Assembly (NCBI GenBank): GCA_035638575.1
Contig: DASQZT010000085.1
Span: 1 to 64,000, forward strand
Length of the DNA: 64,000 bases
DNA from: DASQZT01 sp035638575
Lineage (GTDB): Bacteria > Acidobacteriota > Terriglobia > Bryobacterales > Bryobacteraceae
Reading direction: 5' to 3'
Shown one piece after another: positions 36,631 to 45,279 of this stretch. The notes under the pieces are model-generated. The model was not told the DNA's origin. It worked only from the letters and a program-made list of their open reading frames with translations, and did not search any database. Within the stretch, counting starts at the first letter, position 1; every line of letters starts with the position of its first letter. A program made the translations under genes and the position numbers.

Positions 36631-38142
36631 ATGCTAGGAACGACCATCCGAACGATTCTTGCAATTTTCTTGGTGGCGGCTGCCGCGCTCGCCCAAGAGC
36701 CGGGGATCCTTACCCCCGCGGCATCCCCTAAGCCGAAGATCAACGGCGCGAAGGTGTACGGAGTGCGGCCGGGCCATCCGTTCCTTTACTCCATCCCGGC
36801 GACAGGCGCCCGGCCCATGACGTTTTCCGCCCAAGGCCTGCCGAAAGGACTAAGTTTGGATGCGCGCACCGGGCAGATCACCGGCGTCGTGAAGCAAAAG
36901 GGAGAATATGCCGTTACGGTCAGCGCCAAAAATGCCCGGGGCGCCGACGGGCGCAAGTTCCGGATTATCGCCGGCGATCAACTCGCTTTAACCCCTCCCA
37001 TGGGCTGGAGCACCTGGTACAATGCGCTCACCGAAATCAGCGACGCGTCGATCCGCGCCCAAGCCGGCGCCATGGTCTCGAGCGGCCTGATCCAGCACGG
37101 CTACGCGTACGTCAATATCGACGACGGCTGGAACATCAAGCCGGGTTCGACCGATCCGATCTTCGGCGGGCCGGCACGCGACGAGAAAGGGAATCTGCGC
37201 TCCAACAAGAATTTCCCCGACATGAAAGCGCTGTCGGACTACGTGCACGGCAAGGGGCTCAAAATCGGAATCTACATCGGGCCAGGACCGCTCACCTGCG
37301 CCGGGTTCGAAGCCAGTTACCAGCATGAGGAGCAGGACGCGCGCCAGTTCGCCGCGTGGGGCTTTGATTTTCTCAAATACGACCTGTGCTCGTACCAGAA
37401 GCTCATCAAGGACCCCAAGGACCCGGAGGAATACAAGAAGCCCTACCGGCTCATGGGCGACATTCTGCAAAAGCTCGACCGCGATTTCGTGTACAACTTG
37501 TGCGAGTACGGGCGCGGCAACGTCTGGGAGTGGGGACGCGAGGTCGGCGGCCATTTCTGGCGCACCGCCGGCGACGTCGGCGGCGGCTGGGCCAACGTGA
37601 CGAGGTTCGGTTACGGCCAGGCGGGTATGGAAAGGTGGGCCGGACCGGGCGGGTGGAACGACCCCGACAACATCAACATCGGATACCTTGCGGGCAGGAG
37701 GGGGCAGCCTCCGGCTCTTACCGCGCTCACCCACAACGAGCAGTATGCCTGGATGAGCCTCTGGAGCCTGATGGCGGCGCCGCTGGTCTTCGGTGGCGAC
37801 ATGGCCAAGCTCGACGATTTCACGTTGAACGTGCTGACCAACGATGAGGTCATCGACGTCGACCAGGACACGCTGGGCAAACAGGCCGCGCCTGTTGCGA
37901 AGGTGGGCGACCTCGAAGTCTGGGCCAAGGATCTGGCGGGTGGCTCCAAGGCGGTTGGCCTCTTTAACCGCGGCGAGCAGGAAGCGGATGTCGCGGCGCG
38001 CTGGTCCGACCTGTCGATCCGGGGTCCGCAAGTTGTGCGTGACTTGTGGCGGCAGAAGGATGTCGGCCGCTTTGACAGTGTATTCACGGTGAAGGTGGGG
38101 CGCCACGGAGCGATGCTGGTCAAGATCACTCCGGCTCGGTAG
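36631..38142 (+). CDS. GH27 alpha-galactosidase with N-terminal Ig-like domain
   Basis: This 503-residue secreted enzyme has a signal peptide (TIRTILAIFLVAAAALAQ). A putative Ig (He_PIG-type) domain follows at about 30-110, marked by LPKGLSLDARTGQITG. The GH27 barrel starts at LTPPMGWSTWYNA. The nucleophile is probably Asp251 in FLKYDLCS and the acid/base Asp315 in FWRTAGD; GGWNDPDN is the conserved segment after it. The C-terminal beta domain is short. The ATG at 36631 has GAGGT seven bases upstream; a TTG two codons earlier is possible. It should cleave alpha-linked galactose and so complements the GH2 and GH35 enzymes in one locus. Confidence 0.92.
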   Translation: MLGTTIRTILAIFLVAAAALAQEPGILTPAASPKPKINGAKVYGVRPGHPFLYSIPATGARPMTFSAQGLPKGLSLDARTGQITGVVKQKGEYAVTVSAKNARGADGRKFRIIAGDQLALTPPMGWSTWYNALTEISDASIRAQAGAMVSSGLIQHGYAYVNIDDGWNIKPGSTDPIFGGPARDEKGNLRSNKNFPDMKALSDYVHGKGLKIGIYIGPGPLTCAGFEASYQHEEQDARQFAAWGFDFLKYDLCSYQKLIKDPKDPEEYKKPYRLMGDILQKLDRDFVYNLCEYGRGNVWEWGREVGGHFWRTAGDVGGGWANVTRFGYGQAGMERWAGPGGWNDPDNINIGYLAGRRGQPPALTALTHNEQYAWMSLWSLMAAPLVFGGDMAKLDDFTLNVLTNDEVIDVDQDTLGKQAAPVAKVGDLEVWAKDLAGGSKAVGLFNRGEQEADVAARWSDLSIRGPQVVRDLWRQKDVGRFDSVFTVKVGRHGAMLVKITPAR

Positions 38143-38243
38143 CCGCGGTTTATTATAGAGAGCGCCCGAAGACGTCCAAGCGTGCGCTCTCCGCGCTCAG
38201 AGTTTCCGGGTCGGTGCGGCGCCCTGGATGCTGATGGAAGGAT

Positions 38244-40580
38244 ATGGGAAAGATGAGGAAGAAGGCCCTCTGGTGGTTGATCGTGGCAGCCGGCACGACG
38301 CTGGCATCCATCTCGGTGATCCTCGCGCAAGCCGGAGGCCCAACGCCGGTCTACCTCAATCCGAAACGGCCGGTCGAGGAGCGAATCGACGACCTGATGA
38401 GCCGGATGACGCTCAAGGAAAAAGTAGGGCAGCTCAATTTGCCCTGTGTTTATGTTAATGAACTGGGGAGAGACATCCCCTCCAAGACGGAGGCGTGCAA
38501 GAGATTCACGGCCGGAACCTACACTCAGGAAATCGGCCCGGCCTGCGGTTTCTTCACGCTCGCCAATGAGATTCTGAGAGAAGGCGCGCGCCAGCAGGCG
38601 GAGTATTTTAACGGGCTCCAAAGAATCGCACTCACCCAGACGCGCCTGAAGATACCGGTTATGGAGGATGAAGAGGGCACGCATGGCGCCATGTTTCCGG
38701 GCGGCACGGTTTTCCCGGAGGGCCTGGCCGTGGGCAGTTCTTTCGACATGGACCTGGTAAAGGCGATCTACGCGGCGGCCGCGGCGGAGGCGCGAGCGGT
38801 CGGGATCCACATGCTTTCCACGCTGGTGATGGAGGTGGATCGCGATCCGCGCATGGGCCGAAACGAGGAGGCCTACACCGAAGATCCTTACCTTTATATG
38901 CGGATCGGCGAGAGCATCGTGCGGGCGACGCAGGGCACTGACATCTCCGCGCCAGACAAGGTCGTCGCGGTCCTCACCGATTTTCCCACGCAAAGCGAAC
39001 CATCGAGCGGCCTCGAGCGTGGAGCGATCGAGGTATCGGAACGTTCCCTGCGCGAGAACTTCATGCCGCCCTGGATCGGAGCCATCACCAAAGCCGGGGG
39101 CCTGGGTGTGATGGCGGGTTACCCGGAAGTCGAGGATGTGCCGGCGCACGCCTCGGTGAAGTGGATGAACGATGTCTTGCGGCAGGAAATCGGTTTCAAA
39201 GGAGTCGTCGAGAGCGAAGGCGGCGGCTTCGGGACCTTGCTCTACGAGCACATCGTTCCCACCCAAAAAGAAGCTGGACTGCTGGGCTTGAGGGCCGGAG
39301 TCGATTTGAATATCACCTACGAGCCTGCCTACATGGGGCCATTGGTCGAGAGCGTGGAAGAGGGTCGAGTCCCCATGGCGCTGGTGGATCGCGCGGTGCG
39401 CAGGGTCCTGGAGCTGAAGTTCCGCCTGGGCCTCTTCGAGAATCCTTACGTCGATGTGAACCGCGCCGTCCAGGTCGTGCACTCGCAATCGAATCAGGAC
39501 CTGGCTCTGCGGGCCGGCCGCGAAGGAATCGTGCTGCTGAAGAATGACAAGAACCTGTTGCCTCTCAAGAAGGATTTGAAATCGGTAGCGGTGATCGGCC
39601 CCAATGCGGACGATGTGATGAACCAACTGGGCGACTATTCGCCGAAGAGAATTCTCCAGCACGTGACCACCGTGATCGAGGGGATTAAAGCCGTGGTCTC
39701 GCCTCAAACCCGTGTCACGCAGGTGCGCGGCTGCGAAATTACAGGCACGGACAAGAGCGGGTTTGCGGAAGCCGTGCGGGCCGCGAAGGGGTCGGACGTC
39801 GCCATCGTGGTGGTCGGCGAAAGGCAGCATGACAGGCCCACCGATGGGGAATCGCACGATGTGGCGAGCCTGGATCTGTCCGGGGAGCAGGAGGACTTGA
39901 TCCAGGCAGTCTTCGAGACGGGAACTCCCACCGTCGTGGTGCTCATCAACGGCCGGCCGCTTTCCACGCGGTGGACGTCCGAACACGTGCCCGCCCTCGT
40001 GGAGGCGTGGGAACCAGGCGAGCGGGGCGGCGAAGCGGTGGCCGACGTGCTCTTTGGAAATTTCAACCCCACGGGAAGGTTGGCCATCTCGGTGCCCCGG
40101 CACTCCGGCCAATTGCCGGTCTACTACAATTACAAGCCCTCCAAGGCTTCCCGGATGCGGCAAGGTTACGTGGACATGCCGGCGACGCCGCTCTACCCAT
40201 TTGGTTATGGGCTGAGCTATACGGAATTCGAGTACGGCAATCTGCATGTCGAGCCGTCTGAGATTCATCCGGGCGGCGAGGCGCGCGTGACCCTGGACGT
40301 GAAAAACACAGGTGACCGCGCGGGTGTGGAAACCGTGCAGATCTACATTCACGAGAAGTACGCCCCCGTTTCAACCCCCGTCAAGCAGCTCCGCGGGTTC
40401 GAGCGAGTGGCGCTCAAACCCGGTGAGACGAAGACCGTCACCATGAAGCTAACTCCGGAGGATCTCCAGTTGCTCGATATCGACATGCGCTGGCGGGTCG
40501 TGCCGGGCGATTTTGAGATCATGGCGGGAAAGTCGTCCGCAGACATACCTCTCCAGGGAATCCTGAAAGTAACGCCGTAG
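38244..40580 (+). CDS. GH3-family protein with atypical active site
   Basis: This 778-residue protein has a signal peptide (KKALWWLIVAAGTTLASISV). The GH3 layout is complete: TIM-barrel domain (about 35-400), alpha/beta sandwich (about 410-620) and fibronectin-III-like C-terminus (about 665-775, with VTLDVKNTGDRAGVETVQIY). GRNEEAYTEDP matches the usual GRxxExxxEDP. Two key places differ. The expected nucleophile in the SDW segment is Glu325 (VVESEGGGF) instead of Asp. The KHF substrate-binding motif reads TDF (VLTDFPTQS). The protein may be an altered enzyme or a non-hydrolytic member. GGAAGG lies before the ATG; a second ATG nine bases on is also possible. Confidence 0.85.
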   Translation: MGKMRKKALWWLIVAAGTTLASISVILAQAGGPTPVYLNPKRPVEERIDDLMSRMTLKEKVGQLNLPCVYVNELGRDIPSKTEACKRFTAGTYTQEIGPACGFFTLANEILREGARQQAEYFNGLQRIALTQTRLKIPVMEDEEGTHGAMFPGGTVFPEGLAVGSSFDMDLVKAIYAAAAAEARAVGIHMLSTLVMEVDRDPRMGRNEEAYTEDPYLYMRIGESIVRATQGTDISAPDKVVAVLTDFPTQSEPSSGLERGAIEVSERSLRENFMPPWIGAITKAGGLGVMAGYPEVEDVPAHASVKWMNDVLRQEIGFKGVVESEGGGFGTLLYEHIVPTQKEAGLLGLRAGVDLNITYEPAYMGPLVESVEEGRVPMALVDRAVRRVLELKFRLGLFENPYVDVNRAVQVVHSQSNQDLALRAGREGIVLLKNDKNLLPLKKDLKSVAVIGPNADDVMNQLGDYSPKRILQHVTTVIEGIKAVVSPQTRVTQVRGCEITGTDKSGFAEAVRAAKGSDVAIVVVGERQHDRPTDGESHDVASLDLSGEQEDLIQAVFETGTPTVVVLINGRPLSTRWTSEHVPALVEAWEPGERGGEAVADVLFGNFNPTGRLAISVPRHSGQLPVYYNYKPSKASRMRQGYVDMPATPLYPFGYGLSYTEFEYGNLHVEPSEIHPGGEARVTLDVKNTGDRAGVETVQIYIHEKYAPVSTPVKQLRGFERVALKPGETKTVTMKLTPEDLQLLDIDMRWRVVPGDFEIMAGKSSADIPLQGILKVTP

Positions 40581-40636
40581 GGCGAGAGGTGCGGGCGTTT
40601 GATGAAGACCGTAAGCCGGCTATTTGCCGGGCCGTG

Positions 40637-40879
40637 CTAGCTCATTGACGGCAGTTCGAAGCCCTTGCGGCGCGGACGCCAGAGCAGTTTGTTGGCTTCG
40701 TCGTCGCCTTCAAACTTCTCCGCCTTGGGATCCCATTTGAGTTTGCGGCCATGTCGCGGCAGATGTTCACCAGCGAGCACACGGTGGTGGAGCGCTGTCC
40801 GGTCGTTGGCGCCAAGCACCGTGGAACATGCGACAAACGGGAATGCCGCCGCACTCCGCAGAAAAATACGCGTGTTCAC
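40637..40879 (-). pseudogene. Remnant of a Gfo/Idh/MocA-type oxidoreductase
   Basis: Eighty codons remain. The first 27 residues (MNTRIFLRSAAAFPFVAC) are the leader of a secreted Gfo/Idh/MocA oxidoreductase. The last part, GRKLKWDPKAEKFEGDDEAN and KGFELP, is the typical C-terminus of the same family. Between them the sensible reading STTVCSLVNICRDM lies in another frame, so there are at least two compensating indels. The NAD-binding fold and about 300-350 residues are missing. The remnant starts 15 bp after the DUF1080 gene end. It cannot be active. Confidence 0.8.
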
Positions 40880-40893
40880 GAAGTTCTCCTGGA

Positions 40894-41503
40894 CTAAAGC
40901 GGCCGCAGCCGCGGCTTGCGGACGCGGATTTCCATCTGTTCGAACTGCTTCCCGGGATGAACCTGAATCCCAATGCTGCCCGGTCCGGGAAAAGTGCGAT
41001 CGCGGACGTCGACCACCTGCTTGCCATTCAGAACGATGACCAGATGGTCGCCGACGGCGCGAACGACGAAGCGGTTCCAGCCATCCATCTTCACGCTGGA
41101 GGCGTCGCCGTTCCTGGCAATGAACGCCTTTCCCATGCAGTAGAGCGACCCCGATACCGCGTCCGGGTAATCCTTCGGTTCATCCAGAATGTCCGCCTGA
41201 TACGCCGACTGGGGCCCGCTATAGCGGAACCAGACGCCGCTGTTGCCGGGCCATTTCATCTTCCACTCGCACTCCAGCTCGAAGTCGCTCCATTGCTGTT
41301 CGTTGAATAGGTCGCCGGCGGCCGCGCCCGCTCCTTGCCGGCCGACGATTTCGCCGTGCTCGACAGTCCACACCGCCTTGCCCGATGGTCTCCAGCCCTT
41401 CAACGTTTGGCCGGTCGAAGAGCGAGACCCACTTGCCCGGGGCCGCCAGTGCCGCCGCCGGAACCGTCATCAGAAACGCCCGTCGGTGCAACATATGTTT
41501 CAT
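40894..41503 (-). pseudogene. DUF1080 (3-keto-disaccharide hydrolase type) gene with one frameshift
   Basis: The N-terminal part starts at 41503 (MKHMLHRRAFLMTVPAAALA, preceded by GAGGGAAG) and reads to KWVSLFDRPN. There the frame changes by one base near 41404, and the rest continues as LKGWRPSGKAVWTVEHGEIV to KPRLRPL. The two parts join into a normal DUF1080 protein of about 200 residues, with NSGVWFRY, GSLYCMGKAF and GIQVHPGK. DUF1080 domains bind or hydrolyse glycosides such as 3-keto-sugars and often sit with Gfo/Idh oxidoreductases, as the remnant here does. The single extra base could be a sequencing error, but the decayed neighbour argues for real loss. Confidence 0.8.
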
Positions 41504-41871
41504 CACGCTTCCCTCATGCTCGAGGTCACGGCCTCCGTCGTTGTGCCCTTTTTCAGGCTGCGGCTTGACGGTTACAGCAAACCAGGACGCTCGTGGGTCG
41601 GGCATGCTTCGCGTTTTCATAAAATCGACCAGCGACAGCGAGGCGCTTCGGCAGATCCACAGGCTCTGACCACTGCCAGGGAGGATATTCGTAATATATC
41701 ATCTAAGAGGGTCCTGTTTCCCGCAATACACCAAAAGTGCCCGGCGCGGCTGCGCATTCCGCGATTTCGACAATGACTGCGACGTTGACCCTCGTGAGTT
41801 GCGTCCCTGACGTGCCGCAGTTGCTTATTGGTTGCGACGTGATAGACTCGTCGATAGTTGAGGGCTGAATT
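41504..41871. other. Intergenic region between the DUF1080 remnant and the VWA gene
   Basis: These 368 bases lie between divergent genes. No protein or RNA gene is supported. An AT-rich stretch at 41689-41705 (GTAATATATC) could serve a reverse-strand promoter. TTGCTT at 41821-41826 with TAGACT at 41843-41848 (16 bp apart) is a weak forward promoter candidate for the VWA gene. Confidence 0.5.
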
Positions 41872-42798
41872 GTGATGCGGAGAGCCTGGGCCTACATCCT
41901 CCTCTGTGCGGGCTGCGCCGTAGCGCCCGCGGGGAATTCGCAGCAGGGTCCGGAGCCCAGCTTTCGAGCGGATACAAACCTGGTGGTTATCCCGGTGGCG
42001 GTGACTGATACGCTAAACCGGTTCGTTCTCGGGCTTCAAAAGGCGGATTTCCAGTTATCCGAAGACGGCGTGGAGCAGAACGTCGCCCATTTCTCCGGCG
42101 AGGATGCGCCTCTTTCGGTTGGCCTGGTGTTCGATGAGAGCGGCAGTATGGACTACAAGCTTCGGGCCTCTCGCGACGCAGCCTCACACTTCCTCAAGAC
42201 CTTCAACCGGGACGATGAAGCGTTTCTCGTGGAGTTCGGCGACAATGCAAGACTTTCGGTCGGGTTTACGCGACACACCGAAGAGCTTGAAAGCGCGCTC
42301 AAGAACGTTCAGCCGGGCGGCCTGACTGCGATGCTGGACGGCATCAACGCCGGCCTGCACGAGATGAAAAAGGCGAAGAATCCCCGAAAAGCAATCGTGA
42401 TCATTTCCGACGGCGGCGATAATCACAGCCACTACACCGCCGCCGAAATCGAGTCGCTGGTTCGCGCAGCGGATGTACAAGTCTACGCCATGGGTGTCTT
42501 CGAGCCGATCTTGTCCCTCGGACTGACCCCCGAGGAGATCTCGGGACCGCGTCTGCTCTCTGAGATTGCGACGCAGACCGGTGGACGCGCCTTTTCGGCG
42601 GCGCTCCAGAGCGATCTGCCGAGCGTCGCGGCCCGGATTGCCGTCGAGTTGCGCAATCAGTACGTTCTGGCTTACTACCCCGCGAATCAGGCCAGAGACG
42701 GAAAGTACCGGCACGTGGAAGTTAAAGTCTCGCAGCCGCACGGCATTTCGCCGCTCAAAGCGCACTGGCGGCTTGGGTATTACGCGCCTGCTCAGTGA
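41872..42798 (+). CDS. VWFA-related Acidobacterial-type protein
   Basis: This protein of about 308 residues has a leader (AWAYILLCAGCAVAPAGNS) and a von Willebrand factor A domain at about 75-260. The metal-ion adhesion site is intact, with DESGSM, the Thr of GGLTAML and the Asp of ISDGGDN. The opening SFRADTNLVVIPVAVTD and the region DFQLSEDGVEQNVAHFSGED match the VWFA-related family described from Acidobacteria (TIGR03436). Such proteins bind partners in the periplasm or at the surface; the partner is unknown. The start may be GTG 41872 or ATG 41875, since GAGGG lies upstream of both. Its stop abuts the convergent FecR-like gene with no gap. Confidence 0.88.
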   Translation: MMRRAWAYILLCAGCAVAPAGNSQQGPEPSFRADTNLVVIPVAVTDTLNRFVLGLQKADFQLSEDGVEQNVAHFSGEDAPLSVGLVFDESGSMDYKLRASRDAASHFLKTFNRDDEAFLVEFGDNARLSVGFTRHTEELESALKNVQPGGLTAMLDGINAGLHEMKKAKNPRKAIVIISDGGDNHSHYTAAEIESLVRAADVQVYAMGVFEPILSLGLTPEEISGPRLLSEIATQTGGRAFSAALQSDLPSVAARIAVELRNQYVLAYYPANQARDGKYRHVEVKVSQPHGISPLKAHWRLGYYAPAQ

Positions 42799-43794
42799 CT
42801 AATGGTGAACTCCGACGTGCACTGGTCCATGGGGGATGGGGTGCGCGGGCGCCGGACGCGGAAGAGGAGCACGGGGGACGGGAGTGCTGGTGCCAAATCC
42901 CGATGGACCCCCGGCCGGCCGCGGGAACGGCAGCGGATGAAGGTAACTCCGAACCCCACCCGGCGGCAATCCCAAAAGGAGAGGCCTGTACGTAAACCCG
43001 GGCAGGTAGATCGAGTTGAACCCCAACTGGTAGGGAGTGGCGGAGTTGTACAATCCGTATGACCCCAGGCCAAGATAAGAAGCGCCGATGAGAGGAAAGG
43101 AGGTAAGCCCGTCCAGCCCTGCAAGGGAATTCGCCGAGGCAGGATCCTCGTCGATCTGGGCGGTAATGGCATTGTCCGCGGAAATCGATTCGCCGCGGCC
43201 ACGGGCCCACTCGGTGAGGGTGTCGGCAACCACATCGATCGAGCGTTCGGGTGCCAGCACCGGGCCAATCGGAAGATACATCCCCTGTTCCACGGACACC
43301 GGCGCTGTGCTGCCGGCGGCGGACACTTCCGCCTCGCCCTGCTGGACCCACAATCGGGGCGGCTCGACGTCGAAACGGTAGATGCCTCTCTGGGGAAACT
43401 GCATCTTCCATTCCTTGTAAATGAGCGTGACGGATGGGAGCGAACTCGGGTCCGACGAGTCGACGATCGCCGATCCTGCCAGCATTTCGACGCGCGTGTC
43501 CGAAAGATCGTTCGCCATCATGCGGATGGCAGCCCTCTCGCCCAAGCGGAGGAAGACGCCAGGCGTAAGCAGCACTTCCGCCCGGCCTTCCGCCGTGCGG
43601 AGTTCGGCGCCTTCGGTCATACTTGGAAACTTGCCCAGGCGCGGTTCGAGCGGCTCGCCGCCCAGGTAGACCGCTCCCTGGAAAAAGTGGACCACGCCGG
43701 AATGAGTAGAGATCACCGATTGCCCGTCAGCCGGAAGCGCCAGCACGGCGGCCGCGGCCAACGTCGAAAACGCACACGCGCGCCCGTAAAACAT
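42799..43794 (-). CDS. FecR-like secreted protein with Pro/His-rich tail
   Basis: This 331-residue protein has a signal peptide (FSTLAAAAVLALPADG). Residues about 30-170 resemble the FecR beta-domain, with LRTAEGRAEVLLTPGVFLRL followed by RVEMLAGSAIV. The C-terminus is low in complexity and rich in Pro, Gly and His (PAHPIPHGPVHVGVHH). The start at 43794 is chosen because AGGGGA lies 6 bases before it; an ATG at 43809 is in frame. There is no sigma factor nearby, so a FecR-type signalling role is doubtful and a structural role at the envelope is more likely. It lies 137 bp after the 439-residue gene on the same strand. Confidence 0.7.
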   Translation of the reverse strand: MFYGRACAFSTLAAAAVLALPADGQSVISTHSGVVHFFQGAVYLGGEPLEPRLGKFPSMTEGAELRTAEGRAEVLLTPGVFLRLGERAAIRMMANDLSDTRVEMLAGSAIVDSSDPSSLPSVTLIYKEWKMQFPQRGIYRFDVEPPRLWVQQGEAEVSAAGSTAPVSVEQGMYLPIGPVLAPERSIDVVADTLTEWARGRGESISADNAITAQIDEDPASANSLAGLDGLTSFPLIGASYLGLGSYGLYNSATPYQLGFNSIYLPGFTYRPLLLGLPPGGVRSYLHPLPFPRPAGGPSGFGTSTPVPRAPLPRPAPAHPIPHGPVHVGVHH

Positions 43795-43931
43795 AAAACA
43801 TCCCCTCATGAGTATCTGCCCATCCGCTATTCTCGTCAAGGCCCGCCGCGCCGCCGCGCCGCCGGGCGAACGATGACCCTGACGCGGGCCGGCGGCCGTC
43901 TGTTCGTCCAGGCTGGTGGGCCACCCCAACG

Positions 43932-45251
43932 TCAGCGGGCGCCGGTCGCCAGCGTGAACCACTTGGATTCGAACCCGGCGGGAATCACCATGCGGCTCTT
44001 GTTTGTCGGAAACAGAAAGGTGCCTACGTCCCAGAACCAGATTCCGGTTTCGCGCATCTCCAGGTTCGCCCCCAACTCCTTGGCCAACTCCGCGTTGGCC
44101 TCGCTGCGTGCCGCGAAGGGCGACAGGACTCCCTGCACCTCCACCCGGTTGAAAGACAACGCGATCAGAAAATACGGCGCCGGCAACAGGTGGTGTTCCA
44201 CGCGTCGGATGCGGCCGTGGACAACCGCACCGGCCGGAATCAGTTCCTCGGTCGAACCCGGGCGCCTTACCGGTGTGACCACTTTCGCGGCAACCGGGTC
44301 GCCCGCGGAGGCGGCGGCGGTGTCGATGGGTTCGGCCAGCGCCAGCGTGACCGGCAGGCCGATGGTCAGCGCCACGCGGCCCCGGCCCGCTCGCGGTGTG
44401 GCATTGCTCTCGGCGCCGGAAGACGTGTCGAACACGATTTCCGATTCCGCCTGATACTCGCGGCAGTTCGAGAACGTGGTGACGTTGCGTGTTTCGCGCC
44501 CGTTCAGGAGCACGATCTCCAACTGGCTTTGGCGTGGCAGCAGAATGTCGCTGTCGCCGATGTGAACGCGCCGGTAGTCCAGGGTGGTGGCGGCTTGACA
44601 GAAAGCGGCGCCGGGCGGTAACTCGTTGGTGCGGACGGTCAGGCGTTCCAGTTCGAGAGACTGCGGATCGAGTTGGAAATCGCCCTCATAGGCCGCCGGG
44701 CGCCACGCTGCGTCCGCTTTGATTTCCAAGCGGCTGGCTTCCAGGGGCACGCGGTATCCATACTCGAACAGGGTCTTGCCGTTCGCGGATTGCTCGCCGT
44801 TGTAGTGGTATGTGATTCCAGGCGGGCCGAAGACACTGGCGAGATAGCCGCCGAAAGCGCCCGTCGAAACGGGACCGTCGCGAATGAGTTCGTCGACGTC
44901 GCGCGAGTCGAACCGGGTGGCGCCGGGCCAGGAGTGCAATTCGCGCCCTCGAGAAACGGTCACCTCGAGCCGAACGCGATCCGTGGATTCGAGCCGAAGG
45001 GGGTCGCCTGGGCTGGCACTACCGGCGGCAGTCTGACTGCAGGCCGGCGCCGGCTCGGGCCGCGCTGGCGCTTCGCGCGGCACAACGCGCTGATAGTAGC
45101 TGCGATCCACGGTTTCGATACATACGTACTTCTCCAGGTTGTGGGCCATCTCCTGTAGCCGGGCAAGCGCCTGGTCCAGCACAGCGTCGGGATCGCGCGC
45201 GGTCTGGCCATGGGCCAGCGCGGCGGCAACAAAGAAGAGGACGAATCTCAT
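43932..45251 (-). CDS. Secreted protein of unknown function, Acidobacterial type
   Basis: This 439-residue protein starts at 45251 with a signal peptide (MRFVLFFVAAALAHG). The first part (about 20-90) is helical with LARLQEMAHNLEKYVCIETV, a pattern seen in many Acidobacterial secreted proteins. The middle (about 100-290) is beta-rich. The C-terminal part (about 300-430) contains LPVTLALAEPIDTAAASAGD and LIPAGAVVHGRIRRVEHH, which resemble the TrbI/VirB10-like or flagellar-type beta segments of secreted surface proteins. I do not recognise a catalytic motif. It follows the Sel1-repeat gene by 28 bp and so is probably in the same operon. Confidence 0.68.
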   Translation of the reverse strand: MRFVLFFVAAALAHGQTARDPDAVLDQALARLQEMAHNLEKYVCIETVDRSYYQRVVPREAPARPEPAPACSQTAAGSASPGDPLRLESTDRVRLEVTVSRGRELHSWPGATRFDSRDVDELIRDGPVSTGAFGGYLASVFGPPGITYHYNGEQSANGKTLFEYGYRVPLEASRLEIKADAAWRPAAYEGDFQLDPQSLELERLTVRTNELPPGAAFCQAATTLDYRRVHIGDSDILLPRQSQLEIVLLNGRETRNVTTFSNCREYQAESEIVFDTSSGAESNATPRAGRGRVALTIGLPVTLALAEPIDTAAASAGDPVAAKVVTPVRRPGSTEELIPAGAVVHGRIRRVEHHLLPAPYFLIALSFNRVEVQGVLSPFAARSEANAELAKELGANLEMRETGIWFWDVGTFLFPTNKSRMVIPAGFESKWFTLATGAR

Positions 45252-45279
45252 GCCTGCCCGGCGGACGCCCGCGCCAAAC

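Noticed and set aside
37611..40352. 913-codon open frame opposite the GH27 and GH3 genes
   Set aside because: It spans two well-supported genes and their gap, and has no family pattern. Long antisense frames are expected at this G+C.
40606..40636. CCGGC/GCCGG hairpin after the GH3 gene as terminator
   Set aside because: The stem is only 5 bp and no T-run follows.
41243..41776. 177-codon forward frame opposite the DUF1080 gene
   Set aside because: The reverse strand has recognisable DUF1080 sequence, and the forward frame is Ser/Arg-rich without any motif.
42799..43794. Iron-dicitrate type FecR signalling protein
   Set aside because: There is no ECF sigma factor gene nearby and the protein has a signal peptide and not the usual anti-sigma N-terminus.
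43955..43985. GATTCGAACCC, like a tRNA T-arm
   Set aside because: It lies inside a coding region and no acceptor or anticodon stem can be built around it.
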